Shown: positions 42,616 to 49,213 of the stretch, piece after piece | Numbering within the stretch: position 1 is the stretch's first letter | How the letters are laid out: each line of letters starts with the position of its first letter | Assembly: GCA_002478145.1 (NCBI GenBank) | Contig: DLMI01000221.1 | Location: 1-63,355, forward strand | Length of the DNA stretch: 63,355 nucleotides | Reading direction: 5' to 3' | Origin: Acidobacteria bacterium UBA7540 | Lineage (GTDB): Bacteria; Acidobacteriota; Terriglobia; UBA7540 | Made by a program: the position numbers and the translations under genes | Notes under the pieces: model-generated | Database searches by the model: none | What the model was told of the DNA's origin: nothing | Seen by the model: only the letters and a program-made list of their open reading frames with translations

Positions 42616-43323
42616 ATGCCGATCAGATGGGACGCGACCTGGAACCGGTGGAGACACCTATTGGGGACCAAGATCGAGTTGCAGGGAACGCTCGTCCAGA
42701 CGGGCAAGTACCGTCACCGGAATGATCAGTGGGAACTAGTCAAGTGGGAGACCGCTTTGCCGAGCCGCATCCACGTGAAGGTTCCGGCCAACATCGCTGA
42801 GCAAATTGAGGCAGCCCGCAGGAGCTACCATCGGTTTGGCGAGTTTTCCGACGCCCTTGGCCAAATTCGTTCCCGCATAGAACGTGAGCCTTTGGAAAGG
42901 GAGCAGCTGCGCAGCCTCTGTTGGGACCTCGGTATCCCTGGGGACTTTGATATCGCCCAAATCACCTGGAAGCCGGATTACGACCAGTCATACTACCGCC
43001 AGCTCTGCCGGCGGGCGCGACGCCTGTTCCTATACCGTGATGAGTACATCTTCGATACCTCGGGAGGGATCGCCGTCGAGACACCGCAACTGGGTCACGC
43101 GACATACCTGTTTTCCAAGCCCCAGAGTCTCGAAACCTTCCTTGCTGTTTACACCGCCACCACGAAGGAGGCCATCCGGCAGAATCGAGCCAACGTGTCG
43201 GAAAGGCTGGGATTCCTGGGGCGCGTCGTTCACGGATCCAACCCACGCATCTGGCTTCGTACCCTAACCGCCCGCCTGGGCGAGGCAGCCGATCACGCTG
43301 AGGCAGCATCCGAGGGAGGGTGA
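42616..43323 (+). CDS. Protein of unknown function, possibly 5'-disrupted
   Basis: 235 residues from the ATG at 42616; not recognised. It is soluble, charged, mainly helical in the middle (VPANIAEQIEAARRSYHRFG, then DALGQIRSRIEREPLEREQL) with a C-terminal alpha/beta part (TPQLGHATYLFSKPQSLETF). The same frame runs 26 codons further upstream with plausible protein sequence (NFDFYDDRAIYRDVRRKL) to an in-frame TGA at 42535, and looks protein-like beyond that, so the gene may have lost its N-terminus to a stop. It overlaps the leader of the 87-residue gene that follows and is two genes before a DUF1016 nuclease, next to island-boundary marks. Confidence 0.55.
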   Translation: MPIRWDATWNRWRHLLGTKIELQGTLVQTGKYRHRNDQWELVKWETALPSRIHVKVPANIAEQIEAARRSYHRFGEFSDALGQIRSRIEREPLEREQLRSLCWDLGIPGDFDIAQITWKPDYDQSYYRQLCRRARRLFLYRDEYIFDTSGGIAVETPQLGHATYLFSKPQSLETFLAVYTATTKEAIRQNRANVSERLGFLGRVVHGSNPRIWLRTLTARLGEAADHAEAASEGG

Positions 43324-43325
43324 AT

Positions 43326-43583
43326 ATGCAAAACGAAACGACCAAGAAGTCTGAAGTCATTGCCCTTCTCGAAGGCCGTACGCAGGCGAGCCTAGAGAAC
43401 ATTCGTCAGTTCATCCTGGACCTGGACGAACGGGATTACATGGATTTCCTGTATCCTTCCGACCCTGATTTCGCCCAAGAACTTGAGGGGCGCGCTGCTG
43501 AAGCCAAGGGAATGCTTGAGACCCAGATGGACATCGAGGTAACTCTTCGCGGGCTGGCCCTCGGCAAGATCAAGGTCCAATGA
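43326..43583 (+). CDS. Small acidic protein of unknown function
   Basis: 85 residues from the ATG at 43326, five bases after GGAGGG; a GTG at 43320 overlapping the previous stop is an alternative. Helical and acidic (LLEGRTQASLENIRQFILDL, then DFAQELEGRAAEAKGMLETQ). No recognised domain. Its ribosome site lies inside the end of the upstream gene, so the two are translationally linked. Partner or antidote-like roles are conceivable for a small acidic protein, but nothing in the sequence shows one. Confidence 0.6.
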   Translation: MQNETTKKSEVIALLEGRTQASLENIRQFILDLDERDYMDFLYPSDPDFAQELEGRAAEAKGMLETQMDIEVTLRGLALGKIKVQ

Positions 43584-43777
43584 TGACGGCTTAGTAGGGG
43601 CCGGGGGCGCCCTCGACGTTCACCCCCTTACCGCTGCTGTTGCCTACAATCCACAAAACGTTTGATATTTGTGAGGGGCAAGAGACAGAATCTTCTCCAG
43701 CCGTCAGAAGAGTTGTATTTGCTCTCGTGATCGGCCGCGACTTGCAATGTACCCACACGGGTCTGGAATCACTGCTC

Positions 43778-45001
43778 ATGATGACGAAGAAGCCGAAAAA
43801 ACCAGAAAAGGTTGACACTATCGTTGGCCAGATGAAGGGCGTCCCGTCGTCCACCTCCGAACAACTTTTCCCGCCCGCTCTATTGAAAGACATAAAGCAG
43901 CTTATCGATAGTGCGCGTGCCCGTGCGGCTGCGGCCGTGAACTCCGAGATGGTCAGGCTTTACTGGTCGATCGGCGAGAGGATCCGCAAGGACATTCTCG
44001 CGTACGAGCGAGCTGCTTACGGTGAGCAGATTGTCCACGCATTGAGTGGACAATTGAGCGAAGATTACGGTCCCGGTTTCGGCCGCACCAATCTGTTTTA
44101 CATGATCCGATTTGCTGAGACCTTTCCAGACGTCCGAATTGTCCACGCGCTGAGTGAACAATTGTCTTGGACTCACTTAAGGCAAATCATTTACCTTGAC
44201 GACCCTCTCCAGCGTGAGTTCTACACCCACATGTGCCGGATTGAACGCTGGAGCACCCGGACGCTCCAGGAAAAAATTCAGGGAGTGCTTTACGAGAGAA
44301 CGGCGATCAGCAGAAAACCCGGCCACCTGGCCCGCAAGGAGCTCGATGCCCTGCGCGATGAGGATCGCGTAAGCCCGGATTTGGTCTTCCGGGATCCCTA
44401 CCTCCTGGACTTTCTCGGATTGAAAGACACCTACAGCGAGAAGGACCTTGAAACCGCGATCCTGTGTGACCTGGAGCAGTTTCTGCTGGAGTTGGGCTCA
44501 GACTTCAGTTTCGTCGCCCGCCAGAAGCGAATTACGGTGGACAACGAGGATTACTACCTGGATTTGCTTTTCTTCCATCGCCGTTTACGTCGGCTGCTCG
44601 CTGTGGAACTCAAATTGGGCCGCTTCCGCGCCGCCGACAAGGGGCAGATGGAACTCTACCTCCGCTGGCTCGAAAAGCACGAATGCCAGCCGGGAGAAGA
44701 ATCACCTTTGGGCCTGATCCTGTGTGCCGGGAAGTCTGCCGAGCATGTCGAACTGCTGGAGCTTGAGAGAAGCGGCATTCGAGTCGCGGAGTATTTGACG
44801 GAACTGCCGCCCCGAGAGGTCTTGGAACGCAGGCTGCACGAAGCCCTTCGAGCGGCTCGAGAACGCTTCAAGCCGGCTCTGGAGGGGAGCGACGAACCGA
44901 GATCATCAGGCTACCGGTCGCGCCTTGCCACGCTCGTCAGGTGTCCCGTTCTTCGGGCATTAGAGATGAAAGAGTCGCGGTACAAGGACGGTACAAGGTA
45001 A
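43778..45001 (+). CDS. DUF1016/YhcG-type PDDEXK nuclease
   Basis: 407 residues from the ATG at 43778 (second ATG at 43781 also possible); the frame extends to 43640 without support. N-terminal DUF1016 domain (~30-200: ALLKDIKQLIDSARARAAAA, then VRLYWSIGERIRKDI, LSEDYGPGFGRTNLFYMIRF, LSWTHLRQIIYLDD) and C-terminal nuclease fold (~205-340) with the PDDEXK core Asp...Glu-x-Lys in YYLDLLFFHRRLRRLLAVELKLGRF-type order (D near 267, E and K near 281-283). Family members are ~340-380 residues and are often carried on mobile or defence-rich segments; biochemical role is not settled. It is the last gene before a tRNA-Glu fragment. A Cys/Arg-rich 45-residue tail is extra. Confidence 0.9.
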   Translation: MMTKKPKKPEKVDTIVGQMKGVPSSTSEQLFPPALLKDIKQLIDSARARAAAAVNSEMVRLYWSIGERIRKDILAYERAAYGEQIVHALSGQLSEDYGPGFGRTNLFYMIRFAETFPDVRIVHALSEQLSWTHLRQIIYLDDPLQREFYTHMCRIERWSTRTLQEKIQGVLYERTAISRKPGHLARKELDALRDEDRVSPDLVFRDPYLLDFLGLKDTYSEKDLETAILCDLEQFLLELGSDFSFVARQKRITVDNEDYYLDLLFFHRRLRRLLAVELKLGRFRAADKGQMELYLRWLEKHECQPGEESPLGLILCAGKSAEHVELLELERSGIRVAEYLTELPPREVLERRLHEALRAARERFKPALEGSDEPRSSGYRSRLATLVRCPVLRALEMKESRYKDGTR

Positions 45002-45089
45002 GCATGTTCCGTAGCATGCTCACCGGTTCCTTACAGGGCATTGCAGAGCGACCGCTGCCTTGTATTTACAACGAGATCCGACTGAACGT

Positions 45090-45137
45090 CGCCCTTTCAC
45101 GGCGGTAACGCGGGTTCAAATCCCGCCGGGGACGCCA
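45090..45137 (+). other. 3' half of a tRNA-Glu gene (att-like fragment)
   Basis: 48 nt reproduce the anticodon stem-loop (CGCC-CTTTCAC-GGCG, anticodon UUC), variable loop, T-arm (GCGGG-TTCAAAT-CCCGC) and acceptor 3' strand with encoded CCA of tRNA-Glu. The D-arm and acceptor 5' strand are missing upstream, so this is not a working tRNA. Such 3' halves are typical att sites left by integrative elements. Confidence 0.85.
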
Positions 45138-45144
45138 AACCTTT

Positions 45145-45310
45145 TCAAGCATTTACAGCGATTTCCTCACCCTCGCAAATTTCCTTGGTAGCGCTGGGGT
45201 AGCGCGTGGCGTCGAAAACCGCGTCCAGAGCCGCGACCGCACCCTGCACCTGGGTGTCGGTAAGGTAGGCGTAACGGGCGGTCATTCTCAGGTCACGGTG
45301 GAATGGATTT
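45145..45310 (-). pseudogene. Tyrosine recombinase (integrase), C-terminal remnant
   Basis: The minus-strand frame reads HRDLRMTARYAYLTDTQVQG and then AVAALDAVFDA before a 20-residue tail and stop. This is the C-terminal box of phage-type integrases, where LGH-x-DIRMTxRYAHL includes the catalytic Tyr. The LGH His just before is lost; upstream sequence is unrelated. It ends eight bases from the tRNA-Glu fragment, exactly where an integrase gene normally abuts its attachment site. Non-functional fossil. Confidence 0.8.
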
Positions 45311-45637
45311 CTGACGATATACCTAACGACCAGTCTGGAGGCACGGTCGGGGGTCTGGTTTCCAGAGAGGACCTTGAGATCGAAGGTTCTGGGCCGCCTC
45401 CACAAAGGAACGGTCACTGAGGGCTACCAGCGGGATTGTGACCACTGGCCGGCCCACAGAAATATTGTCACGTGAAAAAATGTCTCTGGCTGTTCAATAC
45501 TTGTGGTAGGATGTTGACTGGGCAGGAGGAAACCAAAACCACTTCTCGTCTCAGCGGTAGGTGGCTGATTTTTCTCTAAGCCTCGCACGTTCTCAGGGCC
45601 CCTCGAGAAAGCGGATAAGCTACCTAGCGGAAGGCGG

Positions 45638-45786
45638 ATGACCTTCATGCGCGAAGTGGTGGCCACCGAGAACCGTGATGGGGGCTACCGGAGAATACAG
45701 TGAGCTCTCGCAAAACTGGGCCGTGAGATCGCGCGGCGCACCATCGCCAACATTCTTAAGGAGCAAGCAGATCGGGCGTTCGTCTT
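45638..45786 (+). pseudogene. Integrase-core (IS481/IS3-like) transposase fragment with in-frame stop
   Basis: The frame reads MREVVATENRDGGYRRIQ, then TGA, then ALAKLGREIARRTIANILKE. This is the helix-turn-helix segment before the DDE core of acidobacterial rve-type transposases (typical ENPSWGYRRIQGALANLG followed by IANIL). Both ends are missing. Confidence 0.7.
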
Positions 45787-45871
45787 CAGCATCAGAACAG
45801 TGCTGTAGCATGGCGGACCAGGAAACGTCCCTTAAAGTGCGGGTGAAGCTGAAAGCAGTCGGGGTGGCTCC

Positions 45872-46162
45872 ATGAACCTCCTTCAGAACATCTGGGATTG
45901 GGTCCAGGGACAGTTTGTCGGCTGGGTTCCTGAGGATGATGCCCTCTGTGAGTTCGACTGCCGCAAACCGCAGTGCATGGAAAGCGAATGGGAAAACTGT
46001 ACGCGCCGCTTGCAGCGTGCGGCAGGGGAATTGATGCCTGCGAAGGAGCCAGCTTCAGAGGCGGTGGCGGAATCGACGCCTGCGAAGGAACCAGCTTCAG
46101 CGACGGTGGCGGAATCGACGCCTGCGAATAATGTCATTTGCCACAATTCCGACCGGCTTTGA
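45872..46162 (+). CDS. Small protein with Cys-containing head and 14-residue repeat tail
   Basis: 96 residues. The N-terminal half (IWDWVQGQFVGWVPEDDALC, then EFDCRKPQCMESEWENCTRR) holds four cysteines and many aromatic/acidic residues, and LQRAAGELMP follows; this looks like a real folded domain, and I believe similar small proteins occur in Acidobacteriota, but I cannot name a family. The C-terminal half is two and a half copies of a 14-residue unit (PAKEPASEAVAEST), coded by near-identical 42-nt repeats. No good ribosome site is seen (GGGGTGG near 45860). It sits between two transposase scraps. Cytoplasmic by lack of a leader. Confidence 0.6.
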   Translation: MNLLQNIWDWVQGQFVGWVPEDDALCEFDCRKPQCMESEWENCTRRLQRAAGELMPAKEPASEAVAESTPAKEPASATVAESTPANNVICHNSDRL

Positions 46163-46243
46163 AATCAACAATATTGAAGCGGAGACGAGAATTCCATCTG
46201 CCATAACTTTGCCAGCCTGATCGACCCGTACCGACTCTAGTTC

Positions 46244-46321
46244 GGAGCACTTCCTCGCATCTTCCGCACCCGCAGAGGCTTGCTGGTGGAGAACCTGGCT
46301 CTTCGCCAGCAACATAAGTAA
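46244..46321 (+). pseudogene. Transposase N-terminal scrap
   Basis: The frame reads RIFRTRRGLLVENLALRQQ followed by a stop, matching the N-terminus of integrase-core transposases common in Acidobacteriota (LLLENLALRQQLAVL). It may belong to the same family as the scrap at 45638, but the N-terminal piece is downstream of the C-terminal piece, so they are separate copies or rearranged. Confidence 0.55.
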
Positions 46322-46466
46322 TCTGAAAGTCTCCAGGATCGTACGGCAACGCCGATCCTCATTCCCGCGCCCAACAGAACCATCACGAGCGCGCGCGGCG
46401 CAAGCGGGACATGAAGCCGGATTATACGCCCGATTCCACACGCGCTCAGCGTAAGCGGCTTTAGCG

Positions 46467-47531
46467 TTACAGTCCGAGTTTCTTCGCTGCCAATTCGGTG
46501 CCGGTCACTCGAGCACGGATCTTTTCGAACGCTGTCTCGCGCGCCGTCGATATGTCGTCGCTGAAGGGAGCGAATCCGCAGTCATCCGTGGTCCCAAGTT
46601 GCTCTACAGGCACGAACTCAGCAGCCTCCAAAACTCGATCCCGCACCTCTTCCGGCGATTCGATCCGGGGATTGATGGGATCGATGACGCCGACGAAGAT
46701 CTTCTGATCCGGTCGCGCGTACTCCCTGATCAGCCTCAGAACCCGGCGACGATCTTTCTCGCTCGCTAACTGGATGTAGAAGTTCCCAGCGTCTAGCGTG
46801 AATAGATCGGGCAATAAACCGGCATAATCAACGTCCGCGCTGTGAGTGGAATCCTGGTCGCCACCCGGGCAAGTATGCACCCCGATACGCCGCCTCTCCT
46901 CTGGGGAGAAGCGACTCAGTACCCGATTGTTGAGGCTGATGAACTGCCGTAAGAACTGGCAGGAAGGATCGATCTTTACAGACAGGCGGCCCTCGGTAAA
47001 GTCGATCTGCACTTTGTGGGCGCCTTGCTCCAAGCAGGGACGGATGTCGGCCTCGGCTTCATGAACAAGGTCATCCAGAAACTCCTCTCTGGAATACCCC
47101 TCAATTCCTTCTCGGGGGTACAAAAGACTAAGAGCTGAGGCGGAAATGACCGCCTGTTTCAGAGGGGTCCGAGTGTATCGTTTGGCCACCTCCAGATAGG
47201 AGGCGGCATGAGTCTTGTAATGGAAAGGGCCTGAGACCAACCGGGGCAGTTGGCGCACATGGCCATCGGCAAAAGGAATTGAGATACCGTCCGGCGCCAG
47301 GTTCGTGAGGCCATGAATGGGATAGGTAGCAAAGCTCGGCTTGGTCTGCTCCCCGTCGGTGATCACCGGCGACCCGGTGGCCTCGAACCTCTGGATCGTA
47401 TCGCGGAGCGCCTCCGCATAGAGCGAGTCGAGCCTCTCTCGCGTGGCGCGACCCTCCTGAAAACCCCTGATCGCTTCGATCAGGTAACTTGGCCTGGGAA
47501 TGCTACCAATCGGTTCAGTGGGAATTGTCAT
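46467..47531 (-). CDS. MetE C-terminal-like cobalamin-independent methyltransferase
   Basis: 354 residues, cytoplasmic, ATG start without strong ribosome site. It corresponds to the catalytic half of B12-independent methionine synthase: TEPIGSIPRPSYLIEAI at the start, SPVITDGEQTKPSF near 55, KVQIDFTEGRLS near 172, IGVHTCPGGDQDSTHSADVDY near 215, ITFVGVIDPINPRIE-like near 285, and LGTTDDCGFAPFSDD near 315. The zinc ligands His and Cys in VHTC and Cys in DDC are present. The N-terminal half of full MetE is absent, as in stand-alone core enzymes. The methyl donor and acceptor (homocysteine or another thiol) cannot be told from sequence. Confidence 0.88.
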   Translation of the reverse strand: MTIPTEPIGSIPRPSYLIEAIRGFQEGRATRERLDSLYAEALRDTIQRFEATGSPVITDGEQTKPSFATYPIHGLTNLAPDGISIPFADGHVRQLPRLVSGPFHYKTHAASYLEVAKRYTRTPLKQAVISASALSLLYPREGIEGYSREEFLDDLVHEAEADIRPCLEQGAHKVQIDFTEGRLSVKIDPSCQFLRQFISLNNRVLSRFSPEERRRIGVHTCPGGDQDSTHSADVDYAGLLPDLFTLDAGNFYIQLASEKDRRRVLRLIREYARPDQKIFVGVIDPINPRIESPEEVRDRVLEAAEFVPVEQLGTTDDCGFAPFSDDISTARETAFEKIRARVTGTELAAKKLGL

Positions 47532-47698
47532 AGGCCAAGTTTATCTGACTAATTGTCCCTTGTCAAAAGTCCGCGTCATAATGACCAGGAACTGTTATCC
47601 TCGGAGAGGTTATCTGGTGGGCGCTTGGCTTTCGCGAGGAGAGGAACTGCAGCTTGAATTGAGAACTTCAAATCTGCTCGAACAGAGGTGAAACGAGA

Positions 47699-48265
47699 AT
47701 GACCAAGATACAGGTACGGTTCACGGACTACTTTGCCCAGACGATCCAACGCATGCGGGAGGATGGATTGTTGCTGGCCAGCGTGGGCGCGGACGGAAAA
47801 CCAAACGTCATGACTATTGGCTGGGGAACGATGGGCTGCATTTGGTCGCGCCCTGTCTTCATCGTGCTCGTGAGGCCCTCGCGCCACACCTACGGCCGAC
47901 TCGAGCAAGTCAGTGATTTCACCGTCAATGTGCCTCCTCGAGAACTATCAGCAGCCCTGAGCCATTGCGGGACGGTTTCCGGGAGAGATCACGACAAGTT
48001 TCACGAGGCGCAATTGACGCCGATTCCAAGCCGAGAGGTGCGCTCACCCATTATCAAGGAGTGTGTCGTGCACTACGAGTGCCGGACGCTGCATCGTAAT
48101 GATCTGGCGCCCGAGGCGCTGGCGCAGGCGGTGCGCGAGGAATTCTATCCCAGTGGAGATTTTCACCGCGTCTTCTTTGGGGAGATCGTAGCTGCCTATG
48201 CCGACGAAGATGCTGGCACACGCTTGAGCGCCCCAAAAGAAGGCGCCGGCAAGTCTCTCCGGTAG
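47699..48265 (+). CDS. Flavin reductase-like FMN-binding split-barrel protein
   Basis: 188 residues, soluble. A GAGG stands 11-14 bases before the ATG. Motifs of the flavin reductase domain: GLLLASVGADGKPNVMTIGWGT-type strand near 24-44 (FMN phosphate contact), SRPVFIVLVRPSRHTY near 50, FTVNVPPREL near 73, and HYECRTLHRN near 124. Members reduce FMN or bind it as donors to monooxygenases, or bind haem. It is divergent from the MetE-like gene with 167 nt between; no partner oxygenase is nearby. Predicted cytoplasmic. Confidence 0.88.
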   Translation: MTKIQVRFTDYFAQTIQRMREDGLLLASVGADGKPNVMTIGWGTMGCIWSRPVFIVLVRPSRHTYGRLEQVSDFTVNVPPRELSAALSHCGTVSGRDHDKFHEAQLTPIPSREVRSPIIKECVVHYECRTLHRNDLAPEALAQAVREEFYPSGDFHRVFFGEIVAAYADEDAGTRLSAPKEGAGKSLR

Positions 48266-48407
48266 GCGCCCAAGATAGCCCTTTCGATGCGTTCACGGCT
48301 TAGGGTTGTGGCCGCCTTGCTTACCGGGTCTGGCTTCCGGGAATGGAGCATGAGTGGGAGTTGGAGGAGGCGGCTAGCCGACGCTTAACGAAAAATTTGA
48401 AGGCCTT

Positions 48408-48734
48408 TTAGTGCGGCCTCGAATTCAAGATCCGATTAGCATGGTGAGGATCGCGGGCGATCAGGGTCAGATAGGCCCGCGTAGGCTGGTCTGGTTCTGC
48501 GCGGCCCTGCTCCCAATCCCGCAGCGTGCCCAGCGGGATGTGATAACGGGCGGCAAATTCCTCTTGGGTCAGTTCCAAGGCACGGCGGATGATTTTCGCC
48601 TGTGGCGTCCGCTTCATCCGCTTGAGGTCGGCTTCGGTTAGTGGCTGCGCGTCGCGATCGGCGCGCGCGGCCTTCTCGATGGCTTCCGCAGTCATCGGTC
48701 TAGGCGTTTTGTCGGTAGTAGTCATCTTGCTCAT
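48408..48734 (-). CDS. XRE-type HTH antitoxin paired with BrnT
   Basis: 108 residues (start at 48734 or at the ATG three codons later). A charged N-terminus is followed by RMKRTPQAKIIRRALELTQE and then EFAARYHIPLGTLRDWEQGR, a helix-turn-helix of the XRE/HigA type. It overlaps the end of the BrnT toxin gene by 35 nt, so expression is coupled. The order is toxin first, which is normal for brnTA. It should neutralise BrnT and repress the operon. The HTH replaces the ribbon-helix-helix fold of classical BrnA, as in many BrnT pairs. Confidence 0.88.
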   Translation of the reverse strand: MSKMTTTDKTPRPMTAEAIEKAARADRDAQPLTEADLKRMKRTPQAKIIRRALELTQEEFAARYHIPLGTLRDWEQGRAEPDQPTRAYLTLIARDPHHANRILNSRPH

Positions 48735-48984
48735 GTTGCGTTACCCTGCGGGCTGAAATGATACAAATGCGGTCCTCGCGTTCCGTATAGGCTACGAACA
48801 GCAGGACATGGCCTTCTGCCATGCCGATAATTACAAAGCGTTCCTCACCGTAGTCTTCACGATCATCGAGACGCTCGATGGCAAACGGGTCTTTGAAGAC
48901 CGTCTTCGCCAACTCGAAGCTCACGCCGTGGGTTTGTAAGTTGGCCTCGGCCTTGGCTTCGTGCCATTCAAATTCCAATTTCAT
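48700..48984 (-). CDS. brnT: BrnT-family ribonuclease toxin
   Basis: 94 residues from the ATG at 48984; a TTG at 49014 is possible. The DUF497 signature is clear: FEWHEAKAEANLQTHGVSFE near the start, AKTVFKDPFAIERLDDREDY near 30, EERFVIIGMAEGHVLLFVAY near 52, and ICIISARRVTQHEQDDYY near 75. BrnT toxins are RelE-fold ribonucleases that halt translation when their antitoxin is lost. The downstream gene encodes an HTH antitoxin overlapping this one. The pair lies in an accessory stretch. A promoter was not identified. Confidence 0.92.
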   Translation of the reverse strand: MKLEFEWHEAKAEANLQTHGVSFELAKTVFKDPFAIERLDDREDYGEERFVIIGMAEGHVLLFVAYTEREDRICIISARRVTQHEQDDYYRQNA

Positions 48985-49213
48985 GATCCTACGGGATACC
49001 AGTAGTTTTGTCAACTGTCCAGAGAAAACTTACACTCTTGGGGGCCAACTGCGCGCGCAATGCGGCGGGGACAGAGGAGAGCCTGAGGGAACTGCTGCGG
49101 ATAAAGGCGGTTCTTCTTCGGGAAGGGCCGCAAATCTCAAAGACGGAGCTCTGCGCTTGCTCCGGCCGTCGGCGCTCGCATACGGCGAATCTGCGAATCG
49201 TCGCGAGGCCCAG

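Noticed and set aside
45040..45137. A functional tRNA-Glu gene
   Set aside because: The D-arm and the 5' acceptor strand are missing; upstream bases do not pair with the 3' acceptor strand.
47532..47698. A cobalamin riboswitch before the MetE-like gene
   Set aside because: No B12-box-like word or multi-stem structure is visible in the 167-nt spacer.
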